DNA from: Morinoia aosen
Taxonomy: Eukaryota > Arthropoda > Malacostraca > Amphipoda > Talitridae
Assembly: GCA_030386875.1 (NCBI GenBank)
Contig: CM059563.1
Location: 18,863,936-18,927,935, forward strand
Length of the DNA: 64,000 nt
Direction of reading: 5' to 3'
Shown: piece after piece, positions 47,001 to 58,584 of the stretch
Layout of the letters: each line of letters starts with the position of its first letter
Numbering within the stretch: the stretch's first letter is position 1
Translations under genes and position numbers: made by a program
The notes under the pieces: generated by a model
What the model saw: only the letters and a program-made list of their open reading frames with translations
Database searches by the model: none
Told to the model about the DNA's origin: nothing

Positions 47001-49344
47001 AGGTACGTTAGCGGAGTCTGGAATTTTGAGAGGATCATGTTCGTACGAGGATGTACTGCTTCCTCGGTGTCCGTCAGTACAATTCATCATTCGAGGTCGG
47101 GAATCTCCTCTAGAAGAATAAACTGGATCGTCATTTTCAATACGATGTCTTCCAATCGAGGGTTTATTGGGAAGAATTCCGCTAGTTTGCTTGATGCTGT
47201 CTACCTGTCTCTGGTAGTTGGTCGAAGAAGACGTTGGTCCGTCAAACACGTCGTCGCTGTTGCTTTCGCTGTGGTCTGAAGTCGGCAGAGTAGTTCTTTG
47301 AGCGTTGATGCTATTCAATTCTTCAGTTCGTTCGTTATTATTGGATCTTCTTGCGCCTGAGGACGACGTTGTATTTTCGGAAGAAAAAACATTGAACTGT
47401 GAAGGAATATTCGAGTTAGTCTGCACGTGGTTAGTTGCAACTACGGTAATTTTGTGGGGAGCTGACTCCACCGAAACTGGACTTCCATTGGGGTTGGCGT
47501 ACAATAGGAGGAGAGGCTGGAAATGACCTCGACGACATTTTTCAACCACCTGCTCCCAATTCGGGCCAATTTCGCGGACAGTAGCATCGTCGAAGTAAAT
47601 CCAAACTCTCAATTTCGTGTGGAAGAAGAATGTAGAATAATGCTTGCCATAGTATGTCACAACTCCGACCAACTCGTGATGGGTTCTCTGCGCCCATCTG
47701 TCGTCGACGACGCTTTGGAAAATGTCCCTGAGTTTCAAATTTGTGCCGACGGTCGCGAAGACTGCCATGATGTGATCAAGGCTCGGACGTTCCGAATCCC
47801 ATACAATGCCAATCGAAACAATCTCTGGACGATTCATCAAGGTCCGGCAGATCTGAATTTTAGCACCACAGGCACTCTGTAGAGGAACGAAATGACACTA
47901 TAAGTCACTCATGAAATCTTCACACCGTACAGTGTTAGGAAGCTCACAAAATATATCACCAAAGTCGATGACAGGAAAATGGTACAGCTCTCTACCCAAA
48001 TTCCTATTTTCGAGTTCCATAGACGAAAAACTGAAAAAATACCTCATTTACCTATTCTAAAAACAAACCTTTAGAAACAATGAGTTATGATGTTTCCAAT
48101 ACTCTCAATGATGAGAATTCAATATTTCAATTAACTTACATACTCAGTTATTATTCTATAACATCAATTTCCTGCACATTCAATTTGCGTTCTCACCGGA
48201 CAGTCTCTGATGTCTCCCATGCCACCGGCTTTTTTGAGGAGATGTCCGAAGATGTCAAGCGGACGCGTGTTGGGAGGGAGGTTGGCGACCGCAGCCTGTG
48301 CGGTTAGTGCGGATGCGGACACGTAGTGCACCATCTGCGTGAACGGAAGCGGTTCCGACGTGGCTCCGCAAGCGCTGCACACGCTCTGCTCAACGAGGGT
48401 CATCGCGAAGCGCTGGTGCGGCACGCAGTGTCTGCGACGGAATTAATCATGCACTTGTTAACAGTTACTTTTCACCATCTCACGTTAAAAATTATCCTGT
48501 CTTCGAAAAATTTCGTATCACTTATTTTTTACGTTGCATAACACATATGCTTGTATTTTCTCCATTCTTTTTTCAATATTTCTCATTGTTTGTCCCTTCT
48601 TTTGTTTTTTTACCTCGAGCGTTCTAAAGGAATCTTTTCAAGCATTTGTTTCAACCCGTGTCCCACTGCTTTCTCTTTGGGCTTCTTCACTGCCATGTTT
48701 CTCATAGTTTTTCTCAGTTTTCCCGCAAATTGTAAATTTTCCTGGAGTTGTATTTTTCTCCAATTTCCCACACATTGGGTATGTTTTTTCTTTTAACTCC
48801 CAAGTAGTATTTTTGCTCTACGCACTGTTCAGCACTCACCAGCACTCTACTGCCGAACCACTTGAACGTCTTCTTTGTCCCTCTCGCTACTCAACAACTC
48901 TGCTCACTATAGTCCTATATACTACTTCCTTACAAAGCCCACTACTCAGCCCCAATATTTTATTACTCGAAACAGTTTTCTCGCTGTCCCGCACAGCTCA
49001 CTCAGTCGCACTGCATTACGACACTATTTAATCAGTCAGGCTAATCTTGAACACTCAAATTCCCCTTCTCCAACACACCGTTCTTAATCTTTCATTTTGA
49101 GAACTTCAAAATCCCAACATTCTTTCCCTGCGTTTACTCACTTTGCACTGCACATATCCTCCTGCTCGCCACTGGCGATGTGGAAGTGGATCCTGAGAAG
49201 GATGTTCTCGAAGCACTCGGCTGCATCGTCCATGAAGCCGAGCTGGAAACGTTGCTGGTTGTAGAATGTCTGCGCCAGTGCCCTGCGTAGGGCATCAGGC
49301 GGTAGGGCGGACTCATGGCTGTACTGCAGTTGGCTGAATAACTC
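39875..49344 (-). CDS. ec: Echinus / USP53-USP54-like ubiquitin carboxyl-terminal hydrolase, N-terminus missing (6 visible exons)
   Basis: Coding exons are 49344-49142, 48431-48197, 47876-46587, 46303-46136, 45308-45119 and 44094-39875. All junctions are GT-AG and the phases agree (2,0,0,0,1), giving 6,306 nt, that is 2,101 codons plus TGA. Seen: a USP fold lacking its first third, with [12 protein letters not shown], two paired-cysteine sites of the zinc fingers and the His box [14 protein letters not shown] followed by YFDD; then a helical MIT/TPR-like segment and a ~1,400-residue tail rich in Gln, Asn, Ser and Pro. Family knowledge: Drosophila echinus is needed for cell sorting and interommatidial cell death in the pupal eye; vertebrate USP53/USP54 were long called inactive but are now reported to act on K63-linked chains. 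Inferred: the same family and a junctional or cytoplasmic role. The catalytic-Cys exon is not visible, so activity cannot be judged. The symbol rests on family match, not proven orthology. Confidence 0.93.
45119..45308 (-). CDS. ec: Echinus-like exon: second half of helical segment
   Basis: It begins [20 protein letters not shown] and ends HKT plus one base of a split Asp codon, completed by AT at the start of the next exon. The text [17 protein letters not shown] is strongly basic and helical. Right upstream, in the intron, lie a retroposon stub and a TTAA MITE within 400 bases of the acceptor, but the acceptor gtgcag is intact. Confidence 0.9.
45352..45418 (-). mobile_element. Unclassified short retroposon, 3'-end stub with long target duplication
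   Basis: Only the tail-proximal ~65 bases are present, read on the minus strand (tagattagattagatttta, gaagcctcccta). A duplication flanks it: cacgtgaattgatgtttaa at 45312-45330 and 45419-45437 is identical. The repeat continues as caatggtagataaaatgat on the left and, after the MITE, as caattgtagataccatgat on the right. Confidence 0.7.
45438..45655 (-). mobile_element. TTAA MITE family, copy inserted in an older target duplication
   Basis: The ends are AACGTTTCCTGCGA and, inverted, ACACGTTTCCTGCGA, with TTAA at 45434-45437 and TTTA at 45656-45659. The interior is the family core in reverse. The insertion interrupts the right-hand copy of a duplication made by the neighbouring retroposon fragment, so it came later. 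It sits in the intron between the fourth and fifth visible Echinus-like exons. Confidence 0.75.
46031..46105. repeat. Short tandem array, ~28-bp unit
   Basis: gtgatgaaatatgtgaagca and ttat recur about 2.6 times just downstream of the exon ending at 46136, inside the intron. Confidence 0.55.
46136..46303 (-). CDS. ec: Echinus-like exon: start of helical MIT/TPR-like segment
   Basis: 56 codons, phase 0 on both sides, acceptor cgttccag and donor gtaatt. Its end, [18 protein letters not shown], is an amphipathic helix of the kind that opens MIT or TPR-like hairpins and continues into the next exon. The skippable phase (0,0) would allow alternative splicing without a frameshift; this is inference. 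Confidence 0.88.
46587..47876 (-). CDS. ec: Echinus-like exon: USP His box plus Ser/Asn-rich linker
   Basis: The exon starts [20 protein letters not shown] and is in phase 0 at both ends (430 codons). The first ~120 codons finish the USP fold: the His in [11 protein letters not shown], then [13 protein letters not shown] and [12 protein letters not shown], all family hallmarks. The remaining ~310 codons are low-complexity Ser, Asn, His and Gln runs with no domain I recognise. Fusing the end of the catalytic fold and a disordered linker in one exon helps fix the reading frame across both. Confidence 0.94.
48197..48431 (-). CDS. ec: Echinus-like exon: USP fingers subdomain with first zinc-binding pair
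   Basis: The first base completes the split Lys codon and the exon ends in phase 0 at DCP before gtgaga. It reads [20 protein letters not shown], close to human [20 protein letters not shown]. A C-x2-C pair (VCSAC) and the Cys of the terminal DCP form part of the zinc-finger lobe, completed by SACG at the start of the next exon. Confidence 0.93.
49142..49344 (-). CDS. ec: Echinus-like exon: USP domain, [17 protein letters not shown] block
   Basis: The acceptor is ccgcag and the donor GTGAGT. The exon begins in phase 0 at ELFSQLQ and ends after two bases of a Lys codon. It aligns by eye with the USP53/54 stretch after the catalytic-Cys exon (TIFAQFQHSREKALPS in human). The block [19 protein letters not shown] is among the most conserved in the family and lies in the first subdomain of the USP fold. 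The preceding exon should carry NEPGQNNCFLNSAVQ-type sequence; I could not find it on the minus strand to the right. Confidence 0.93.
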
Positions 49345-50169
49345 CTGCGGACAAAAGAAATCATCAGCTAACTTGTACTGCAAGAAACAAGTTCTGAAGA
49401 CGAAGGTGATTTTTGTTGTCAAATTGACAGATTTTGTAGACCGGACGCACGGAAAGACGGCGCGCGAATTCAATGATACCGCTTGTAAAAATTGAAGAAT
49501 AGCAAAAAAAGTGTTTTCTCGACAATTTTGAGAGAATATACATGAATATGTTGAAAAATAACTGTTTGCATGCAGATAACATTGATGCAACCATTGGTTA
49601 TTTACAGTACGATTTAAGACAAAGTATGTTTTTGTGAACACAAATCTTGAATTGTAATTATATTTTCTTGTTGTCGAAAGAAGAACGTTAGTTCATTGAA
49701 TCCATGGTTCTATTGGTGAATTAGTTCTTCTAGGCCTGATTTGAGCGCTGCCTGTGGGGATGAAGAATGGTACTAAAATCAAAGGTGTGGAGATGAAGAA
49801 TGGTACTAAAATTAAAGGTTTGGAGATGAAGAATGTCACTGAGATTAGACAGTTCCGTTCCATTTTTAGTGTGATTCAACATTTAACTCTTCGTTGGTTT
49901 CAAGAAATCCATGTTTTTTGAGGGCAGGATGTAATAAAATTCAGAAAAAGAATTCCCTAAAATTTTACGCTTATAGTAAAATTTGTCGTTCTTATAAACT
50001 AAAAAGAATAGTATAAATTCATAAGCAATACAAAAACTCTCAAACAAAATTTACGCTTTTATCTCGTCCCGCTAAATAATTATTCGTGCTTAACGACCAA
50101 TCGATCGGTTTGAATACCATTCCCCCTAATTACAAATTTGTAGAAAAAAATTGGTTTATTTCCCAAGCA
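49345..50169. other. Upstream intron of the Echinus-like gene
   Basis: Apart from the 36-bp repeat, nothing. No minus-strand exon with the catalytic-Cys box was found here. Confidence 0.45.
49753..49848. repeat. 36-bp tandem repeat, 2.7 copies
   Basis: gtggagatgaagaatggtac followed by taaaatcaaag, repeated with few changes, upstream of the first visible Echinus-like exon. Confidence 0.75.
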
Positions 50170-50505
50170 AAAAAGGAAGTTCCAAAGAGAGGAATGATGA
50201 AGACATCATTTAATAAGGAATTAAGAAAACGGATCTATACACAATGTGAGTCCCCACATTCCTCGCATAAAATGAGCACGACTGAAAGGAGTTATTGAAA
50301 CATGATAAAAGTTAAAAATTTGTTCCTGCTCACAAAAACGAGCAGCAGTGAATCGAAAACGAAAGTTCGTGACAAACCAAAAAACATTCTATTAATCCAA
50401 AAATTTAATCACACAGCAGGGCTAGCTAACTCTTAGCTCGGGACCTCATATTATTCTCTTGAGAGTGCTATTTCCCATAGATACAATAGTTGTAACTTCT
50501 GACAG
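50170..50505 (-). mobile_element. Unclassified short retroposon, minus-strand copy
   Basis: Reverse-oriented and diverged: ccaaagagaggaatgatgaa, catttaataaggaattaag, gagcagcagtgaatcg, and the head hairpin as catagatacaatagttgtaa. The (GATTA)n tail end is missing. No duplication seen. Confidence 0.6.
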
Positions 50506-50599
50506 GTACCTATTTTATTACAGATTGATTGCTTCATGAAAAATGTTACTTTGATATCGAACTGGATGATTATTTAACTTAAAGCCAATCATTTTGCAA

Positions 50600-50753
50600 T
50601 AGAATTTCTCGATTGGAAAATTCTTGGTGGACAACCCTCCGGCCTGGCTTCGAGGCCCCGCCCTGCGGCGCCAGCTCGTGGTGCGGGTGTTCACTCTGGA
50701 CCAAATTATCGGAGCGGCCGAGAAAAATTCTTTCTGGTGAAGCCCAACCGCAG
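50600..50753 (+). other. GC-rich candidate exon inside the upstream part of the Echinus-like unit
   Basis: A ~150-base GC-rich island ends at CCGCAG followed by gtaaga, a near-perfect plus-strand donor. All three frames are open for long parts of it; one (LDWKILGGQPSGLASRPRPA...) stays open through the donor, another gives KFLVDNPPAWLRGPALRRQL before a stop. Could be a coding exon of an antisense gene or a CpG-rich first exon. Not recognised. Confidence 0.3.
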
Positions 50754-51411
50754 GTAAGAAAGGTAAGACAAGATCCCCCAATCTTCTCCCGTTCCTAAAG
50801 ACTCCCCCCTAAAGCTTACCCCCGAAGATACGTCAGGCCTAAGACTAGCGTCACCAAGCTATGCGATGGAGAGAGAGGAGGAGAAGGGGGAAGTATTTCT
50901 ATTATCAAAGAACACTTGACTTGCTTCCTAAAGTGCTGCTATGATATGCCATTCTTTCACTTAGGAAGTATTATGCAGGAAAGATATTCGAGTACGCATA
51001 TGGAACAAGTAATGGTCCATGAATGAGCTGGTATAAATTTGTAAGGAATGTTAAGAAAAATTTCCATCAATTAAGCTAAAAAGATCTAAAGTGAGTAATA
51101 TGCCCACGTGAGGATTAACTTCTCATTCATTTACATAGTCAGTAATTAGCGTATTGATGCCCTACAACAGTGTTCAATTTGAGCTGATCAGTAATTAGTG
51201 AGAGTAGTTGAAATCATTTACACATTAAGCACATTTTTCCAACATTCTATCCTATAATGGATAATAATAGCGGTAATTCAGCGCAAACCCTCGGATGTAT
51301 TACCCTAAAAGTTATGTACTGCACATGTTCACTAAGCAGGAAAATCGAACTCAGTTTGAGCAATTAGTGAAGTAAGAATAATTATAAGAAGTTTCATTGA
51401 GATCGTTGTTA

Positions 51412-51755
51412 ACATAGATGGAGATTAGATTGGATGTTTATTTAAGCCTCCCAAACCGCAACAAAGGTGTTCCAAAAAGACGTAGGAGCGAAGCACCATT
51501 TATTATGGAGGTAAAGGAATGAGAAATTTATGCACAAGGTGCTTAGAAACAGTAAGCTTTTGAAGAAGTTTATGAAACAAGAAAAAAATTGGAAGAAATT
51601 AGTTGGTGCAGAAAAACAGGACAGCAGTGAAACGAAAAAAGAAAATCCGTAATAATATAAAAATCCTATTCTATTTCAACAAATGGAAAACCTCCCTAAT
51701 CTTTAGCTCGGGACCTCACATATTCTCCTTAGGAATTAGCGCTCCCAGGCTATAT
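51412..51755 (-). mobile_element. Unclassified short retroposon, minus-strand copy
   Basis: Starts with the inverted tail gattagattgg and runs through caccatttattatggaggta and ggacagcagtgaaacg to ggaattagcgctcccagg, where the head is cut. Flanks show no clear duplication. Confidence 0.72.
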
Positions 51756-54700
51756 TGTGCTTATGAAATACAACTGCGTCGAGAAATTGCATCTGCGTTG
51801 ATGTTTTCGTCCCAATCCGATCACTGATGACAAGCCTTACTCCTGTTCTACAAAATTCTCCATGTTTCCGCAATTCAAGCGAATTTTGCGAATCGGTTTA
51901 TGGAATTTTAAAATAAAATAAAAAGCTGTTTGCGCAAAAAATGATTGGATTTTGAACTTTGAAATATCGGACATTAAATTCAAAGGTAAGACTTCCGGGA
52001 CTTTCTTCGATTAAAAAATTTCTAAAAGCTGAAAGAAATATTTTTGCATCAAATAACATTAAGATAGGTATTGAAATCACTTACTTAGAATGACCAATAT
52101 AAGAGTACAACTCCGGTCATTCACGATTTTCTTTACTCTCGGTAAGACGCTTCGTGAAGGCGCTCCTAGCAGCACACCGAAACGGAATTTTGGAATGCTG
52201 GTACCTGGATTGGTGGGAATGGCCAGGCCGGCTCCCTCCAGGTAAAATAGGAATTCCAGGAATGGCATGGCGCCCCAAAATGGGAAAGTAAATGATGATC
52301 CAGAATAAGATTTTACATTACATACAAGTTTGGACCCAAAGCCACAAATATTGAAAATATGTTACCCACTACATTTAATGATTTGTAGTACGAGGTACCG
52401 TTTTCTAGCTAAAGGAAGCAGAACAAACATTAAAAGAAAAATTCGATGATAATGTTGAAACTGGCCACACATATATTTTTTTATGTAAATCACATTTAAC
52501 GTAAAAATTATTTCAGTTACTGTACCCAATTTCCTTCATATTCATGAAATACGCCTTTCCGCACATAAAATATGGCACTTGAAATTTTTAGATAATCGCC
52601 ACACGCTCTCCATGAGAAATAGTTCAAATAATATTAACCTTCGACGTAGCCATTGTCAAGCTTCTCCCATAAATATTTGGAAAAGCCATTAACCATTCAC
52701 GGGCCCCGCACTTTTGTGGTATCTAAACTACGTAGCTGTGTGCATGGGTTGCCTGCCCTTCTAATCTGCTCCCTTTTGTCAGAAGCTTGTTAGCTTGAGC
52801 TTCCCATTGTGTCTGCTAATTCTAAGCCAAACAATACCCATTGAAATTTGTCTAGAACTTTGCGTTTAACATTCCTATACAGTGTGCTGCGCATGCCCAA
52901 AGATCCATGACTGGTTTTCCGTGTGATGTTTCATGAGATAGTATTTGAACTACCTTTCCCAAGGGATAGGTAACTGTATTTGGAAATAATAAGCCATTGG
53001 CGCTTTCTATAGAATGGAGTCCCTAAATAATGTAATTTGTTTATAATGACTTGAAGGAGCCAGTTTTTTCTTTCCACAAGAACGCGAATAAAATTGTGAA
53101 AATACTGTCCAACATTTTCATGTGAATCCACTGTTTGAATTACGAAAACCGTGGTGAAACTTTGTTCCACCACACACGAAAACGGAAAGGGTTTTTGAAA
53201 TTTGACCTAAGCGAGGAACCCACTTCGTATTTTTAAATTTTTACACCGTAAAATTTCCCTTAAAATGTATTTGGGACACGGTGATCGGGAATGAACGCAA
53301 ACATGCTATCATTCGTGCTCAGGGGACCTAGAAAGCAGTCTTACGCATTGTTCGAGTTTCAAGTTATGGATGCCCTTGAAGGAGCATGGCTGGAACGACA
53401 TCTTCAAGCGAAGATACAGCGACAGCATTAAACATAGGAAACTAAAATGTCAAGCAGGCTTAAATTGAAGCTCAAGGTTCCCATTTTCGCTTCAACAATC
53501 GTTTGCAATATCAAGTTAAATTCAATCGATTACGGCTAGTCTTATTTTAAGTCCAATACACTCCATCGATGCTTTTCGTTACTTTTCATTAATGTTCGTT
53601 TTAAAACCGTGGTGCACCATAAACAAACGATAGCCGGCACTAGTTTGAATTCACTGAAGATTTAACTTAACGGTTCGTTTTAAGTAAGCCATGAAGGTTT
53701 TTGTTCATATAGTGTTCTTAAAATAGGGACCGCTCTAATTGGGAAAACTTGTGGTACGTTTAACCTCGAGTGGAAGTTTCTTTCATCGTCTCGGTATCAT
53801 CAATACGTGAGCGAAGACGGCAAAGAGAAACTGGCGATAAACTCCCCTACGTAACAAGGAGCTGTCGAGGGAGGTGACATTCTGCGTTGTGTCACTGATG
53901 CGCTGCCAAGGTTAATTACGTAAGGGCGTGATACGAGCAGCGGTTCTCCCCCGGCTACGGTTACGGTAAAATGTAGAGTAAATGGCAACTGGTAACGCAA
54001 TGTTTTAGCTGCCTTAAAAGAGGAAATTTCCTGGTGGTATGGTAGTGGTAGGATAAATGGGGAACTAATAGCTATTTATGAATAAAAATGCGGATTAATT
54101 TAGGTTTAGAATAAGTAAAACGACTAAAGGGCAAAATAGCAAACCTCTGAGATGATGAAAGAGCGGGGTTTGAAAAATCACTAAATGCTCGAACACGAGG
54201 ATGATAAAGCTCAACGAACAAGTATGCGAAAGGAACGGGCAAAAACAACGGCGAAAAATTAGCCGACCACGGAAGAGCAAGCACCGGCGGAGCGTGCACG
54301 GCTGCGGCGCCGGCTGTGTAATCCGAGCGCACGATTCCGGCCTCCTGCGTGCGATGTTCAGGAGTTCAGGACGCCAGACGCGTCCGAAAACGTACACCTT
54401 GTTTACTGTAGTACAAACGCTCGTGTTCCTGTAACTCACGCGAGCACATTTACCTCGCTTCCTTGAGGGCCGGTCTAAGGTACTACGAGATCTGTTGAAG
54501 TCGGACTTAATGACGGAATTTCTGTATCATACATACAGCGCCAACAACGAAAATGGTCATTGATTTGGTAACGAAGCTTTATGATGTGTATGAAAGGTTT
54601 TTTACTTAGGTACACAAAGAGTATATTTCTCAAACACACGGTCATAGCCGTATTGCATAGTAATCTGATTTCCGCATTAGATTTTCATATGCGATGGGTT

Positions 54701-55822
54701 GTGTGAGTCTATTGTAGGTGTGCAAAATTATAAGATTTTCGTCATGATACAGGTATCTTGGTAATTTTAAAAACTGTAATATCGGCAATTGTGAATTTCT
54801 AACCACCATCTCAAGAAGTCTTAGCAACTTCCATGATGAAATATTGTTGTGGTTGTGTTAACCGCATTGAAGACGTGACGAGCTTTTATTGTGTGTTTCT
54901 AAAACGCACGTCCAGAAAACAATTTCGTTTCAACAGCGGTTTTCATGATTGATATCGTAGATCTGAAATATTTCAACTTTGCAGGGCTGACGTAATTTAT
55001 TGATGATATTTATTTCGATGCACCCTCAAAACAGAAATAGCAGCAGTTTTAGCTACATCACTGTCAAGCTAGTAGATACGATGACAATTAACCAATAGTG
55101 GCGTAGCTTGGATACATTTACCATCTAGGAAAACACAAGCTCAGTCGTTATGGCGCTCACGTTGCAGATGTCTAGCCAACTACTGATAATAATCATATCG
55201 ATTTTATCGTCGTACTCAACACTTAAGACACGTTGGAAACTCATGATGAACGAAGAGTAACGCGACACCGTCTCTGGCAGGTGTGCGTCTCGAAGAAGCC
55301 ATCTAATGTGACACAACCGCCTGATGGAGCCTTGCTACTACGCACTCGGAGTAGCGCTCTCGTGGATCACTGTGACTTTATGAGTGAAGAAATGTTGCCT
55401 ACATAGTAACTTTATGTATACTATACGATTACCAGTTTGAAATGGGGAATTACCTATTTAAGGTGAATTCATAAATATTGACCTGCATCAGAAAATACAT
55501 TTAAAACATTAATGTTTTTATACATGTTTATGTTTCAACATTATCACAAAATCGGAGTTTCACAGTTTGGTTGCTACTATAAGGTTGTTTCATCTGTCAC
55601 ATAAGAAAGGTTTACCAGCAAACTTGACTTTTCTTGCGCTACAGGGATTTATCGAAATTTGAACACTTTTGTTATTAGGCATGTATTCACATTCGCAACT
55701 TTTCTAAATTAATTGTACCCTCATTTAAGTTATGCTCCGTAATCAGAACACGAGCTATTTGGCAGATTAAACACAATGTAATAAAAGAATTCCAGCTATT
55801 CATCACCAAATTTTCTTTGGTT
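51756..55822. other. Presumed intron or upstream region
   Basis: Mostly AT-rich. A CpG-rich island at 54200-54440 could be a promoter or first exon but has no clear start or splice motif. A GC-balanced patch at 53790-53960 has no continuous frame. Confidence 0.4.
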
Positions 55823-56032
55823 TCATTGTCGAAGAACATCAAACTTTCCCCAACTGAGTAACCAAACTGAAAATGACTTGCTAGCTGAACGAGATGCCCT
55901 TCGGAGACAAACTGGTTCTCTGAGAGCTCCAGTACCTCCGTGCCGGTGCCCGGAAATGCCCTCACTGGTGCGTGGCCAGGGAATGTACTCGAGTACCTCC
56001 GAGAATTTCCCGCCGTAGCTCACGTTGTTGAC
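55823..56032 (-). CDS. Candidate exon following the 56.3-kb exon, minus strand
   Basis: Acceptor acggttttag; entered in phase 0 it reads VNNVSYGGKFSEVLEYIPWP and continues to a stop at 55823. A GC-rich first third looks coding and the rest is less convincing. GAG|gtactc sites inside could end the exon earlier. Unidentified. Confidence 0.25.
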   Translation of the reverse strand, partial: VNNVSYGGKFSEVLEYIPWPRTSEGISGHRHGGTGALREPVCLRRASRSASKSFSVWLLSWGKFDVLRQ

Positions 56033-56297
56033 CTAAAACCGTGCGGTGAGCAATGGTGCAACACGGGTTTGATTTCCTAGGAGTGTTCTTCTGTCCACAA
56101 AAACATTCGAACTTTATTTTAGCGAACTTCACAGCAAGCACGGACAAGTACTACTTAAAACCCATAAAAATGAATCAAGAAGGAATTCTGGTGCATGGAA
56201 GCTCATCTAACGTGGTCGGGAATCACAGTAAATGTTCATAATTATAAAAAAAAAGAAATACATGTGAATGGGAATTAAGAAATCAACTACGGCTTAC

Positions 56298-56369
56298 CTG
56301 CAGAGCTTTCTGTAGACTTGTTGCCTGAGCGTTCAACATTTCTGTGCGCTTGTTGTTAACAGTCACAAG
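56298..56369 (-). CDS. Candidate 24-codon exon, minus strand
   Basis: Between tatttag and gtaagc a single frame is open in phase 0 on both sides: LVTVNNKRTEMLNAQATSLQ then KALQ. Heptad-like spacing suggests a short coiled coil. It lies upstream of the Echinus-like exons on the same strand, but I cannot tie it to that family; it could be an upstream exon of that unit or of another gene. Confidence 0.33.
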
Positions 56370-58584
56370 CTAAATATTTTAATCCTCAGATAAGACACGC
56401 ATAAAATAAGAGTAACCATTTGTTATCTCTACACAGCGCTTTTTTGTGCGTTGATTTTAGTTAATTAATTGTTTGTACATGTTCCCACCTGAAAAAGGAA
56501 ATATATTTGAAACAAATGTTCATGGTTGGCTGAATGCAACTAATACATCTTAAAAATAGGGATTATTTCAAATGCAACATGGCAAAGTTTCAAAACAATC
56601 GAAGAACTTCGAACTTTTGTCGCCTAAAAATTTTCTTTGCACGCAGTCGTGAACCGCAAACAAGACGTGACAAACTCGCAAGAGGCTAAAAAAAACTTAT
56701 GAAAAAAATAGAGAGGAAAACCCAAGCAAAAGGGGCTTGGAGGAAATGGGTTACGTGACACAAAAAAGAAGGCCGTGAGGGCTTGACGGAAAAAACCTTA
56801 AAAAGAAAACTTGCAGTATGGCGAGCTCTGCTGCGACACGTTTGGTGGACACGAGCAGTCCTCAGCAATACACTAAGTGAACACGCTGCGAGTCGAGTGC
56901 TGCCGCAACAACTTGTTCTCTTCTTTTCTGGACCATCAAATGGAAAACTTCAATTTTCGCTGCCAAAATCCTGCGAGGACTGTCTCGGTTTCGTTCACGT
57001 AGCAATTTTTTGCTCGCTGGCCCGGACATCTGCTTCATAACTCAAGAGCTGATGGTGCAATAGCGTAGTGGAAACGCGTTTCTTCGGCCAATATTAGGAG
57101 CATTATAAATGTAGCTCCATAATTTGTAGTGCAAAATATTTAACAACTGCTTATGCTACGATGAATTCAGGAAACGATCTAAAAATATAACTTTCTGCAA
57201 GTTAACTTTCTGGTAGTTCTGCGTTCGTCGCATATGCATACATTTAACTTCCCTTAAAATTAATGTGACTTTTAGGCAGTCAGAACTAATAAGTTATAAA
57301 GAAAGTCGTCAAATAGTGACAATTTAAGGGTTTAGTATATGTGTTAATAAAGTACTTCGGCTGATGATAGAGTCGTATTTGATAAAAAATATACCACCGG
57401 ACCAAAAGAAAATCACAATAAAAATTTGATGCATTAAAAGCATTATCGTGAGTTAAGTTTATGCTAAGTCTCCAATTTTCTAGTTGACAGCTGCGGACCG
57501 AACAGGAGTGTGGGAGGGGGATAACAAAGGGGGGAACTGCACGCAGTACAGTTACAAGATGACCTCCCGACGGAGGAGCGACCGGGTCTCTATCGCTTAA
57601 TATCAGTAATTTTGTGCGAGTATGACAACGTTTAGTTGTGTGCGACCTCGTACATTTGATAACGAGAGTGAAGTGTGGGGTGAGGGAGAGCTGGGGAGAG
57701 GATAACACGGGTTAGGGGTTAGCGCAAAAGGTTGGGATGTGAGTAGTCATGAGGTATCTCAAAATTATGTCTTGGTGTCGCGGTGAGGTGTTTGAGTAGG
57801 GGTGTGACGCATACGATACATCTTCTATGAGTCACGTCAAATATTCCCTTCAGGAATAAATTCGAACCATAATCTTATGGCGTGAAAAAGCAGCGAAACG
57901 TGTTTAAATTGTGTTGGTACAATATTTTAGTCTCAAATGAATGCAATCTTAGACTGGCTTACCATTTCCAAAGTAAGAGCAACACGCTCGACCCATAAGC
58001 ACTGCCTCATAGAATTATCGACAGTAAATGGCGTGAATACAGCAAATACAAAATTTGAAATGCAGAATTTGTTTGAACAAATGGAACATCTCACAGCAGT
58101 CACAATGCAAGAGAAAACACAGTATGAAGCTGCTACGCCGTTTAAAATAATGTAAAACAATCTGGGATCACACAAGGCTGCCACGAAAAAATGTAACGAG
58201 AGTGCTCGGCGAAAGCAAACAACATAATTAACGCTATCACACGGTTCTGTGCCGAAGTAATTTACCGCTTGAGCAGTTACGAAATAATTGAATTTGTCTT
58301 TGGCGTAAGTGGCAAGGATTACGACTAGACTTATCGGCTGGTGACGAGTCGAGGAGGTCAAGCGTAGGACAAGGGATTATGTTGAGGTGCTCAACGGCTG
58401 GGTGAGTAGGAGGTGGAGTTGGGAGTTGTGTACCCGCAGAGGGGTAGGAGAAGGCGCGACCGGAAGGAAAGAGGAAGTGGGACAGGATGCATGGAGGAAA
58501 TAGAGTAGGGCACTGCATTTGCAGTTTATAGAGGCTGGATGAATGAACAAGAATGACAGGAATGAGAATGAAGAAAGATACAAG
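56370..58584. other. Presumed intron or upstream region
   Basis: Unique sequence, with G-rich plus-strand patches near 57510 and 57660-57730 (gggagggggataac, gggtgagggagagctgggg). Frames here lack start and splice support. Confidence 0.4.
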
